DNA of 11,110 nt from positions 16,609 through 27,718 of the forward strand of contig DBVX01000006.1 of NCBI GenBank assembly GCA_002308815.1, given 5' to 3'. The position numbers were made by a program, and so were the translations under genes. Source of the stretch: Bacteroidales bacterium UBA1253. Its GTDB lineage: Bacteria > Bacteroidota > Bacteroidia > Bacteroidales > Paludibacteraceae. Shown in pieces: positions 1-6,651 of this stretch (its first letter is position 1; the number at the start of each line of letters is the position of its first letter). The notes beneath the pieces were generated by a model. It was given only the letters and a program-made list of their open reading frames with translations. It was not told the DNA's origin and searched no databases.

Positions 1-1
1 C

Positions 2-367
2 GGTGTCAATGTCGTTAACTGGCCTATGGGGCGTGTACTGATGAGTTATTTTGCCTCCAAGTATGTCCGTACTGTGCTTGGCATACCCGTGCATGACACA
101 ACTGCCGGATTCGTTGGGTACCGGCGGAAAGTGCTTGAAACCATCGAACTCGACAAGATTCGCTTCAAAGGATACGCCTTCCAGATTGAGATGAAATTTA
201 CTGCATACAAGTGCGGATTCCGTATCAAGGAGGTGCCCATCATCTTCGTCAACCGTGTCCTAGGCACCAGCAAGATGTCCGGCGGCATCTTCTCGGAGGC
301 TTTGTTAGGCGTGCTGCGCCTCAAATTCAGCTCGTGGTTCAGACAGTATCCGAACGGGCGTGTATGA
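2..367 (+). CDS. Polyprenol-phosphate mannosyltransferase, GT2 family (5' partial)
   Basis: The C-terminal 121 residues of a family 2 glycosyltransferase related to dolichol/polyprenol-phosphate mannose synthase; the nucleotide-sugar-binding N-terminal half lies outside the window. Such enzymes move mannose, or a similar sugar, from GDP-mannose to a polyprenyl phosphate at the inner face of the cytoplasmic membrane, for use in glycan or protein glycosylation. Visible family blocks: VNWPMGR at the start, HDTTAGF (the conserved D-x-T-[AS]-G-F acceptor-loop motif), GYAFQIEM, and near the C terminus FVNRVLGTSKMS, matching the usual F-x-[DN]-R-x-x-G-x-SK-M. The reading frame is open to base 2 with family-like sequence, so the ATG at base 26 is internal. 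There is no C-terminal membrane domain, so this is the short, single-domain type. The sugar cannot be confirmed from this fragment. It ends 45 bases before the next gene. Confidence 0.9.
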   Translation, partial: GVNVVNWPMGRVLMSYFASKYVRTVLGIPVHDTTAGFVGYRRKVLETIELDKIRFKGYAFQIEMKFTAYKCGFRIKEVPIIFVNRVLGTSKMSGGIFSEALLGVLRLKFSSWFRQYPNGRV

Positions 368-390
368 AGCACTCAAGTTTTTGGAAAAAA

Positions 391-400
391 TAATCGATTA
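391..400. repeat. 10-bp perfect palindrome TAATCGATTA upstream of the M23 gene
   Basis: The short gap before the M23 gene holds a perfect 10-bp palindrome, 13 bases upstream of the ATG. Just before it lies a second small dyad, TTTTTGGAAAAA (378-389). The spot would suit a repressor operator or a weak RNA hairpin. AT-rich palindromes of this size also arise by chance, so only the symmetry is supported, not a function. Confidence 0.3.
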
Positions 401-412
401 GTATTCTGTGCG

Positions 413-1660
413 ATGAATGTAAAAAAGATAGTGTTATATATCCTCCTGATTGCCCTATGTGGCTGTACAACACATGACAAACAGGAACAAACCGCTGCCC
501 CGCTACCTCAGGAAACCGTTTTTGCATACGGATTGCGCGTTGATACCTTCCAAATCGACACACTCACTGTACAAAAAGGAGAAACACTCGGAGGCATGCT
601 CAACAGAGCCGGTGCCTCTGCCGGGCAGATGAAGCAAATCAGCCTGCTCAGAAAGGAGCAGTTTGATACAAGAAATATTCAGGTCGGAAAAACATATCTT
701 GTCCTTTATCCCCGGTCGCAATCTTCTGTTCAATCGGATACAATTCCTCCGACCGTTCCATCATATCTCATTTACCTTCCTTCCGTCCGGGAAACATTTA
801 TCTTTGACCTTCGTGACTCGCTTGCTGTCACACACGACATCAAACCTCTGCGATTGGAAACCCATACCGCACAGGCTGTCATAGAATCCAGTCTGTGGAA
901 TGCTTTCACCTCACAGAACCTTCCTGTAGATATAGTCCTCAAACTCAGCGATATTTACGCGTGGACCATTGACTTTTTCGGTTTGCAAAAGGGCGATTCT
1001 GTACGTGTTTTCTACGAAATGATGTACGTGGACACGACCGCACTCGGAGTGGGGCAGATTCTCGCTGCCAATTTCTTCCACGGAGGACAGTGGCAGGAAG
1101 CTTTCTTGTATCAGCCGGCTGATTCCGTGCGAGGTGTCTATCCGAATGTCAATGGGTATTACGACGGAGAAGGGAAGAGTCTCAGGAAAGCATTCCTTAA
1201 GGCTCCGCTCAATTACCGGCGCATATCCTCCCATTTCTCATATGCGCGCAAGCACCCCATTTTCAAGACTGTCAGGCCGCATACAGGCGTTGACTATGCC
1301 GCTCCGAAAGGCACGCCGGTAGTTTCTATCGGCGACGGTACGGTCATCTTCAAAGCCTATAAAGGAGGGGGCGGAAACACGGTAAAGATACGTCATAATG
1401 CCACCTATACGACAGCTTATCTGCACCTTAACGGGTATGCCAAAGATATACAAGTCGGGAAACATGTCAAACAGGGACAGGTCATTGGTTATGTGGGATC
1501 AACAGGAAACTCCACCGGTCCGCACCTTGATTTCCGGGTTTGGAAAAGCGGAACCCCGATTGACCCGCTCAAAATGCAGAGCCCGCCAGCCGACCCCGTA
1601 CCCGAAAAACTTAAAAACGACTTCATGCAAACCGTCAACGAATACCGCAAAAATCTATAA
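413..1660 (+). CDS. M23 peptidoglycan DD-endopeptidase lipoprotein, MepM/ShyA-like
   Basis: Probably a zinc metallopeptidase that cuts peptide cross-links in peptidoglycan, anchored as a lipoprotein in the periplasm. Residues 1-18 form a lipoprotein signal with Cys18 as the lipidated residue (L-C-G-C). Residues about 50-100 look like the LysM/OapA-type N-terminal domain of MepM, Csd3 and ShyA; about 145-265 match the middle domain of that group; about 270-388 are the M23 (LytM) catalytic domain. Visible active-site residues are H290 and D294 (HxxxD) and H338 (YLHL). The last motif is H371-L-D373: the second His of the usual HxH, a zinc ligand in LytM, is replaced by Asp. I believe relatives in Bacteroidota vary at this position, so the enzyme may still be active, but this is unproven. 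The ATG at 413 puts the signal peptide at the N terminus. The full 415-residue length suits the family. Confidence 0.9.
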   Translation: MNVKKIVLYILLIALCGCTTHDKQEQTAAPLPQETVFAYGLRVDTFQIDTLTVQKGETLGGMLNRAGASAGQMKQISLLRKEQFDTRNIQVGKTYLVLYPRSQSSVQSDTIPPTVPSYLIYLPSVRETFIFDLRDSLAVTHDIKPLRLETHTAQAVIESSLWNAFTSQNLPVDIVLKLSDIYAWTIDFFGLQKGDSVRVFYEMMYVDTTALGVGQILAANFFHGGQWQEAFLYQPADSVRGVYPNVNGYYDGEGKSLRKAFLKAPLNYRRISSHFSYARKHPIFKTVRPHTGVDYAAPKGTPVVSIGDGTVIFKAYKGGGGNTVKIRHNATYTTAYLHLNGYAKDIQVGKHVKQGQVIGYVGSTGNSTGPHLDFRVWKSGTPIDPLKMQSPPADPVPEKLKNDFMQTVNEYRKNL

Positions 1661-1710
1661 ACTCCAAACCATAAACTTAAAAGTTTCTTTCAACCTTCAA
1701 TTATAAACTG
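1657..1710 (+). repeat. Degenerate ATAAACT repeats between the M23 and lipid kinase genes
   Basis: Three copies of ATAAACT[CTG] lie at 1657-1664, 1671-1678 and 1703-1710, spanning the gap between the two genes. The first copy contains the TAA stop codon of the M23 gene, beginning one base before it. The same phasing is seen at the parE stop (8556 onward), where the unit is strictly tandem. The middle copy also forms a six-base dyad with AAGTTT at 1681-1686, too tight and AT-rich to be a convincing terminator. Confidence 0.55.
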
Positions 1711-1718
1711 TCAACTGA

Positions 1719-2603
1719 ATGAAGAACATCGCTTTCATAATCAACCCTATCAGCGGAACGCAAAACAAAAAAAAATTGCCCAAATTGATTATGGACACTC
1801 TCGACCGTGAGCGGTTCCTTCCCAATATCGAATTTACTGAATATCCGGGTCACGCGCGCGAACTGGCTCAACAGTATGCAAAGATGGGTTTCTGGGCTGT
1901 TGTAGCCGTTGGCGGGGATGGTACACTCAACGAAGTCGCATGCGGTCTTCGCGACACACAGACAGCACTCGGCATCATACCTATGGGTAGCGGAAACGGA
2001 TTCGCACGGCATATCGGCGTTCCTCTGCGTACGCAGCGTGCCATTGAAATGATTAATCATTCGGAAGTCATCCAAGCCGACTACGGACTGGCGGACGACA
2101 AACTCTTTGTCTCAACATGCGGTACAGGTTTTGACGCACTCATTGCCTATCGGTTTGCCACCACTGATGTCAGAGGGTTTCAGGGGTACTTCAAGAACGT
2201 GGTCAAGGATCTGATTACCTATCATCCCGAAACATACCGCATCCGGACAGACCAAGGTGTTGAAATCGAACAGAAAGCCTTCCTTGTCACCTTTGCCAAC
2301 GCCGGTCAGTGGGGATATCAGGCATACATAGCACCAAAAGCCAGTATTCAGGACGGCAAAATGGACATCTGTATGCTTTCCAGCAAAGCCATCATTGAGG
2401 CTCCCATTGTGGCGGTCAATCTTTTTACAAAAACCCTTGACAAGAACTATTTTATGGACACCGTTCAGGCACGTGACATCATGCTATACCGGGAAAAGAC
2501 CTCGCCTTTCCATATTGACGGGGATCCCGTCGATATGCCAAAGGACATACGAATCCGCATTGTAGAGGACGGTCTGCGCGTGCTTGTCGCCAAACGCTTT
2601 TGA
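1719..2603 (+). CDS. Diacylglycerol/lipid kinase, YegS/DgkB/BmrU family
   Basis: A soluble, membrane-associated lipid kinase that uses ATP to phosphorylate diacylglycerol or a similar lipid, recycling it into phospholipid synthesis. The N terminus [11 protein letters not shown] is the first strand and nucleotide loop of the DAGK catalytic domain. The signature GGDGT is at 65-69, followed by LNEV, and [10 protein letters not shown] at 88-97 is the second conserved loop. GTGFDALIA, near residues 136-144, matches the start of the C-terminal beta-sandwich domain, and the HIDGDP motif near the C terminus is also typical. The length of 294 residues is normal. The exact lipid (diacylglycerol, sphingoid base or other) cannot be told from sequence; Bacteroidales make sphingolipids, so a sphingosine-kinase-like role is possible. 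The gene starts the tight run of genes and ends 5 bases before the chosen start of dut. Confidence 0.9.
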   Translation: MKNIAFIINPISGTQNKKKLPKLIMDTLDRERFLPNIEFTEYPGHARELAQQYAKMGFWAVVAVGGDGTLNEVACGLRDTQTALGIIPMGSGNGFARHIGVPLRTQRAIEMINHSEVIQADYGLADDKLFVSTCGTGFDALIAYRFATTDVRGFQGYFKNVVKDLITYHPETYRIRTDQGVEIEQKAFLVTFANAGQWGYQAYIAPKASIQDGKMDICMLSSKAIIEAPIVAVNLFTKTLDKNYFMDTVQARDIMLYREKTSPFHIDGDPVDMPKDIRIRIVEDGLRVLVAKRF

Positions 2604-2608
2604 AGAAT

Positions 2609-3043
2609 ATGAATATCAATATCATCAATCGGTCAAATAATCCGCTGCCCCGATACGAAACCGAACAGGCTGCGGGTATGGACATCCGCTGCTTCATCAG
2701 CCAACCCGTGACACTCCGTCCTCTTGAGCGCAAACTTTTCCCCACAGGACTCTTTATCGAACTGCCCGAAGGGTACGAGGCACAGATAAGACCCCGTAGC
2801 GGTCTGGCTCTCAAACGGGGATTGACCGTCCTTAACACACCCGGTACCATTGATGCCGACTATCGTGGAGAGATAGGTGTCATCCTTGTCAATCTCAGCA
2901 ACCAGCAGCAAACCATTGAACCTGGTGAGCGCATAGCCCAGATGGTGATAGCACCCTGTATGCAGGCCTGTCTTGTACAGGTGGATGAAATCAATCAGAC
3001 AACACGGGGCGAAGGAGGATTCGGTCACAGCGGAAGTCATTGA
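2609..3043 (+). CDS. dut: dUTP diphosphatase (dUTPase)
   Basis: Hydrolyses dUTP to dUMP and pyrophosphate, keeping uracil out of DNA and supplying dUMP for thymidylate synthesis; cytoplasmic homotrimer. All five dUTPase motifs are present: motif 1 AAGMDIR (21-27), motif 2 PRSGLALK (62-69), motif 3 [10 protein letters not shown] (79-88, with D82 as the expected catalytic Asp and D84 and Y85 following), motif 4 GERIAQMV (106-113), and motif 5 [10 protein letters not shown] (133-142). I chose the ATG at 2609, giving 144 residues, which I recall as the usual Bacteroidales length and N terminus (MNI-x-x-INR/K). An in-frame TTG at 2600 would overlap the lipid kinase stop and add three residues without homology. 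The next gene starts 4 bases after the stop. It belongs to the conserved block with the TPR, DUF4292 and EnvC-like genes, though its functional tie to them is unclear. Confidence 0.97.
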   Translation: MNINIINRSNNPLPRYETEQAAGMDIRCFISQPVTLRPLERKLFPTGLFIELPEGYEAQIRPRSGLALKRGLTVLNTPGTIDADYRGEIGVILVNLSNQQQTIEPGERIAQMVIAPCMQACLVQVDEINQTTRGEGGFGHSGSH

Positions 3044-3047
3044 TTCT

Positions 3048-3932
3048 ATGAAACTCGTCCGTTATATACTGGTCATCACTCTGTTGTGCCTCCTTCCTGC
3101 CAGCGGAACGGCGGCGGGCAAACGCGCAGTATCGGTTGACGAGCCGACATGGCAGCGTTTTCTCTACTATTTCTATGAGGCGCAGCGGCTCTTCCGGAAT
3201 GCTGACTACCAGACGGCTTTCCAACTCATCGATTTCTGCCACCACCTGTGTCCCGATGATCCTGCTGTCAATCAGTATATGGGAGACTTCTTTATGGGTT
3301 TCAAACGGCCTGCTCTCGCCTTGCACTATTACGAAATTTCCTTCCGTCAGGATCCCGGAAGTGAAACCATTCTGAACCGGCTTGAACAGGCGGCGTTCTA
3401 TTCGCTCAACACCAGGAAGGCTCTGCATTATCAAAACCTGATAGACAAGCGTGATGGCTACGATATCTATAGCGCACTGCAGCGCTACCACATCTATGCC
3501 TCCGCAGGAGATATGAAAAACGCGTATAAACAAGCGGAGCGATACCTTGAATATGACCCCGGAAATCTTCGTTTCCTGCTTCTGCGCCTACAGGCACTCG
3601 AAAGCATGAGAACACCTGCAAAAACACTGAAAGAGGCATACGAGCAGATTCTTGCCATGGATCCGGAAAACGTCACCGTCATGAACAACTATGCCTACTT
3701 TCTCGCTACGCACAAAGGAGATCTCAAAATTGCCGAAGACCTCAGCCGGTACGCTGTCCAATCCGAACCCAACAACCCCGTCTTCATTGATACATACGCA
3801 TGGATACTTTACCTTCGGGGGGAACGTCCGCTCGCGCAAATGTATATAAGGCAGGCAATGCAGGGATTCAATGGGCAGGTCATCCCCGATGATGTGATGC
3901 AGCATTATCAAATCATAATGAAGGAAAAATGA
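3048..3932 (+). CDS. Exported tetratricopeptide repeat protein (short form)
   Basis: A protein-protein interaction scaffold, exported to the periplasm or membrane; its partner is unknown. The ATG at 3048 gives a good signal peptide (MKLVRYILVITLLCLLPASG, probable cleavage near residue 23). An upstream in-frame start inside dut would bury this signal, so I reject it. TPR-like helical pairs are seen at about 40-73, 74-107, 139-172, 210-243 and 244-277. The best preserved are the last two, with NNYAYFLA (213-220) and DTYAWILYLRG (248-258), which match the C-terminal repeats of the TPR protein that follows dut in other Bacteroidales. The relatives I recall are near 590 residues; this one has 294, and the central repeats appear to be missing while both ends are recognisable. 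Its stop overlaps the next start (ATGA), so translation is probably coupled to the DUF4292 gene. Confidence 0.88.
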   Translation: MKLVRYILVITLLCLLPASGTAAGKRAVSVDEPTWQRFLYYFYEAQRLFRNADYQTAFQLIDFCHHLCPDDPAVNQYMGDFFMGFKRPALALHYYEISFRQDPGSETILNRLEQAAFYSLNTRKALHYQNLIDKRDGYDIYSALQRYHIYASAGDMKNAYKQAERYLEYDPGNLRFLLLRLQALESMRTPAKTLKEAYEQILAMDPENVTVMNNYAYFLATHKGDLKIAEDLSRYAVQSEPNNPVFIDTYAWILYLRGERPLAQMYIRQAMQGFNGQVIPDDVMQHYQIIMKEK

Positions 3933-4489
3933 AACACTTTTATGTACGCATACTGTTGTTCGCAACCATGACTTGGCTTTTGGCTTCGTGCGCGGTTTCC
4001 AAAAAGACAGTAGTTCCCCAACAACCCGTACACACTACCGCCGAGGTCAAACGGGCGACAGTCAGTATTGAAACAGATGGAAACAAAGTCTCTGTCGGAT
4101 GCCGGTTGCAAACCGTCTTCGACTCCCTGTGCATCGTTTCCGTGCAACCTATATCGGGTATGGAAGTAGTCGCGTTGCACGCCACGCCCAATCAACTGCT
4201 GGTTATTGACCGAATCCACAGCCGGTATGCGATAACCGATTATCAAACACTGAACACTTTCATCAATCCGAAGACGGATTTCCGCCAACTTCAGAATATG
4301 ATTGGCGGAATTGACCTGCCTCAAGGAGTCAGCACGCTAATCAAAAACGTTTCCGCAGGCAAACGTGATGCCAGGATCTCAATTGTATTTCCTGAAATAA
4401 TCTATGATCAGTCCCTTACCATCAGACCGAAAAAAATAGACAACTATCAGAAAACCGACATCAAAACCCTTCTGAAAAGCCTCCTCTGA
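3929..4489 (+). CDS. DUF4292 family lipoprotein, LolA/LolB-like fold (short form)
   Basis: Residues 1-21 are a lipoprotein signal ending in L-A-S-C21. The following region, about 38-105, fits DUF4292: a run of beta strands with the pattern ATVSIETDGNKVSVGC, a central SVQPISGMEVVALHAT, then LLVIDRIHSRYAITDY, close to the family's typical L-[LV]-[IV]-[DN]-R-x-x-x-x-Y. The end, YQKTDIKTLLKSL, also matches the family's C terminus. By family knowledge DUF4292 proteins have a LolA/LolB-like half-barrel that could hold lipids, so a part in moving lipoproteins or lipids to the outer membrane is plausible but not shown here. At 186 residues it is shorter than the 250 or so I recall, with the centre apparently lost. 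It overlaps the TPR gene by 4 bases and sits 5 bases before the EnvC-like gene, the usual Bacteroidales order. Confidence 0.8.
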   Translation: MKHFYVRILLFATMTWLLASCAVSKKTVVPQQPVHTTAEVKRATVSIETDGNKVSVGCRLQTVFDSLCIVSVQPISGMEVVALHATPNQLLVIDRIHSRYAITDYQTLNTFINPKTDFRQLQNMIGGIDLPQGVSTLIKNVSAGKRDARISIVFPEIIYDQSLTIRPKKIDNYQKTDIKTLLKSLL

Positions 4490-4494
4490 CCCTT

Positions 4495-5664
4495 ATGCGT
4501 TTACGTCCCTGCATATTCTTCATCATGCTCCTGTCCGTTAGTCTGTCTTCACTTGCTGATGACGATATAAAGGACTTGAAAAAGCAGCAGAAAAAACTTG
4601 AGCAGCAGCTTCAGCAGACATCCGAAATGCTTTCGCAAACCAAAAAGGAAGAGAAAGCTACCGTCAGCAAACTCAACCTGCTTAATCAGGATATCAAAAC
4701 ACGGAAAAAACTGATTAAAAGCATCAACAAGGAAATCAACGCGCTTGACACGGATATCAGCACCCTCAATGCGCAGCAGAAAAAGAACAATGCCGAAATT
4801 GGGCGGCTCAAGCAGGACTATGCCGGACTTGTCAGACAGACACACTATGCCGACCTACATGCCTCCCCATTGCTTTTCCTCTGTTCGGCTGACAATTTTC
4901 AGCAACTGGTCAGACGGATACGCTATATGAGGCAATTCGCTGATTACCGCAAGCAGCAAGTCGCGCGGATTGAAGACCTGCAGACGCAAATCAGCATTGA
5001 AAGCAACCTGCTCAACAGCAGAAGAATGGAAAAGTCATCCGCGTTGCAGACCCAGAAGCGCGAACAGAACAAGTTGGATAGAGATGAACGCAAGCAACGC
5101 TCAATGCTCGGTGAACTCAAAAAAAAGGAAAAAGAACTCATAGTTCAGCAGAAGAAACAGCAGAAGAAAGCGGACGAATTACAGCAGAAAATTGACCAAC
5201 TCATCCGCCAGCAGACCAAATCTGGTCTCACGAAAGAGCAAAAACTCATTGCAGGAGGATTCGAGGCGAACAAGGGCAGGCTGCCATGGCCAGTCGAAAA
5301 AGGCTTCATCAGCGGATATTTCGGCACACACCAGCATCCTGTATATGAACACGTGACTGTCAATAACAAAGGCATATACATCCAGACACCTGCTGATTCC
5401 TATGCCAGAACCGTTTTCGAAGGCGAGGTGACAAGCTGTATCATGCTTGGTAATGCATACGCTGTCATTGTGCAGCATGGCAATTTCCGAACCGTCTATT
5501 CCAATTTAAGCAAGTTGCTTGTAAAACAGGGTGAGAAACTCAAAATAAAACAGAATATCGGAATCGTAGCATCCGACCCTGCGCAAGACAACAAAGCAGA
5601 ACTGTTCTTTCAGATATACAAAGACCGTACACTTCTTAATCCGTCACTTTGGATCGCCAAATAA
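4495..5664 (+). CDS. EnvC-like murein hydrolase activator (coiled coil plus degenerate LytM domain)
   Basis: A periplasmic protein expected to switch on cell-wall amidases at the division site rather than cut peptidoglycan itself. A signal peptide covers 1-21 (cleavage after S-L-A). Long coiled coils rich in Gln, Lys and Glu run from about 22 to 115 and 150 to 241, split by a short loop (HASPLLFLCSADNFQQLVRR) typical of EnvC. The LytM domain spans about 262-389 and is inactive by motif: the HxxxD pair is N291 and Y295, and the last HxH has become E369-L-F371. Only H328 of the middle motif remains. Loss of the zinc ligands is the mark of EnvC and NlpD-type activators. The length of 389 suits the family. 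The matching amidase is not in the window. It lies 5 bases after the DUF4292 gene and 8 before the FKBP gene. Confidence 0.92.
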   Translation: MRLRPCIFFIMLLSVSLSSLADDDIKDLKKQQKKLEQQLQQTSEMLSQTKKEEKATVSKLNLLNQDIKTRKKLIKSINKEINALDTDISTLNAQQKKNNAEIGRLKQDYAGLVRQTHYADLHASPLLFLCSADNFQQLVRRIRYMRQFADYRKQQVARIEDLQTQISIESNLLNSRRMEKSSALQTQKREQNKLDRDERKQRSMLGELKKKEKELIVQQKKQQKKADELQQKIDQLIRQQTKSGLTKEQKLIAGGFEANKGRLPWPVEKGFISGYFGTHQHPVYEHVTVNNKGIYIQTPADSYARTVFEGEVTSCIMLGNAYAVIVQHGNFRTVYSNLSKLLVKQGEKLKIKQNIGIVASDPAQDNKAELFFQIYKDRTLLNPSLWIAK

Positions 5665-5672
5665 AAGCAACT

Positions 5673-6164
5673 ATGAAAAGACCGAAACAGCATATCCTTT
5701 TCCGCATCGCATTCCTTGCCTTGTGCGTGGTGACCGTCTTTCTGCCCTCCTGCAAGAAAGACAATTGGACTGACTGGAAAGCGCAGAACGCAGCCTTCCT
5801 TGCACGCAATATGCACAATGACAGTATTCAGGTTACTCAGTCCGGATTGCAGTTCAAAGTTATTCGACAGGGCATACAGGGTGCCAAACCCGATGAACTC
5901 AAACACGTGATTGTCAAGTATAAGGGTAGTCTCATTACGGGTGATGTCTTTGATCAAGGCGATAATTCTTCTTTTGCCGTAACAGAAGTGGTGGAAGGAC
6001 TCAGAGAAGGACTCAAGAAAATGAACAAATCCGGACACTACATTTTCTATATTCCCCAGGAACTCGGCTACGGCAAGGAAGAACAGAGTGCGACAGGAGC
6101 GAAGAACTATATTCCTCCGTATTCAACGCTTATTTTTGATATCGAACTCTATGACGTGTATTGA
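5673..6164 (+). CDS. FKBP-type peptidyl-prolyl cis-trans isomerase lipoprotein
   Basis: Catalyses cis-trans turning of X-Pro bonds to help proteins fold outside the cytoplasm; membrane-anchored. The ATG at 5673 yields a lipoprotein signal with L-P-S-C27; an in-frame TTG at 5649, inside the upstream gene, is rejected. The FKBP domain spans about 52-163. Active-site positions that can be matched to FKBP12 include the Tyr of VKYKG, Phe-Asp in DVFDQG, Phe in SSFAV, the Tyr of ELGYG, the Ile of YIPPYS and the Phe of LIFDIEL. The Trp at the base of the pocket (W59 in FKBP12, in the VIxGWxEGL block) is Leu here (VVEGLREGL), which may lower or shift activity. The residues after Cys27, KKDNW, loosely resemble a Bacteroidota surface-export signal (Lys followed by acidic residues), but only one acidic residue is present. 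The gene is 8 bases after the EnvC-like gene. Confidence 0.92.
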   Translation: MKRPKQHILFRIAFLALCVVTVFLPSCKKDNWTDWKAQNAAFLARNMHNDSIQVTQSGLQFKVIRQGIQGAKPDELKHVIVKYKGSLITGDVFDQGDNSSFAVTEVVEGLREGLKKMNKSGHYIFYIPQELGYGKEEQSATGAKNYIPPYSTLIFDIELYDVY

Positions 6165-6176
6165 CCTGTTCCGGAG

Positions 6177-6638
6177 ATGACATACAACACTCATATCCTT
6201 TTTATGCGCATCCTGCCGCTTGCCTGCTGCCTGTTCTTCCATACAGCTTGTGAGAACAAAAATAACCCCGTACCACGGTATCCCGTATATCTTGACCTTG
6301 ATATTCCCGCTCTATATCCCCATTTCGTTCCTGCCAACGGATTCCAGACGATGACCTTCACACAAAAAAGATACGATTACGAACTTGTCGGTTACGCAGG
6401 CGTACTGGTTTGGATTAGTATGGACGGAAAGTATTGGGCTGCCGATTTATGTTGCCCGCGTTGTCTTGATCCTCAACAACCGGTCATCATTGACGGATTC
6501 TTCGCCGAGTGTAACGGATGCGGCGAACAGTTCGACCTTAGTTACGGACTGGCCAATCCGGTTAGAGGAAAAACAAAACACCCGTTGCGACCTTTCGGAA
6601 CAAGAATCTCCGGATCTGTCCTGCAAATAAGAGACTGA
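6177..6638 (+). CDS. Small lipoprotein with a Rieske-like, all-cysteine metal site
   Basis: Function unknown; probably a small metal-binding lipoprotein facing the periplasm. A hydrophobic signal ends in H-T-A-C25, an atypical but usable lipobox. After a strand-rich middle comes CCPRC (92-96), then CNGC (112-115), then G-E-Q-F-D and a tail with NPVRG and KHPLRPF. This layout follows the Rieske [2Fe-2S] fold, where C-x-H is followed 15-17 residues later by C-x-x-H and a G-x-x-F stretch, and it resembles Rieske-like lipoproteins I recall from Bacteroidota. Both His ligands are replaced, giving CX2C-X15-CX2C (C93, C96, C112, C115). That could hold a [2Fe-2S] cluster with four Cys, or zinc or iron as in a rubredoxin or zinc ribbon. 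The start is uncertain: ATG 6177 keeps operon spacing, while ATG 6204 gives a neater lipoprotein signal (M-R-I-L..., Cys16) and 144 residues. Confidence 0.75.
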   Translation: MTYNTHILFMRILPLACCLFFHTACENKNNPVPRYPVYLDLDIPALYPHFVPANGFQTMTFTQKRYDYELVGYAGVLVWISMDGKYWAADLCCPRCLDPQQPVIIDGFFAECNGCGEQFDLSYGLANPVRGKTKHPLRPFGTRISGSVLQIRD

Positions 6639-6651
6639 AAAATAACTTTCT

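Noticed and set aside
402..409. Possible Bacteroidota -7 box (TATTCTGT) with TTTG at 380-383 before the M23 gene
   Set aside because: Only about half of the TAnnTTTG consensus is matched, the spacer is 18 bases, and transcription would start essentially at the ATG.
911..1234. 107-codon open frame on the - strand inside the M23 gene
   Set aside because: It is opposite a clear M23 protein and has no family resemblance or sensible start context.
1673..1686. AAACTT/AAGTTT dyad as a rho-independent terminator after the M23 gene
   Set aside because: The stem is six A/T-rich pairs with almost no loop and no following T run, so it is too weak.
2973..3047. Longer N terminus for the TPR protein, starting inside dut
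   Set aside because: The added 25 residues have no signal-peptide character and would bury the clear signal sequence that begins at ATG 3048.
6643..6650. TAACTTTC, close to a TAnnTTTG promoter box, before parE
   Set aside because: It lies 1 base before the ATG, so the start site would fall inside the gene, and there is no good TTTG at the -33 position.
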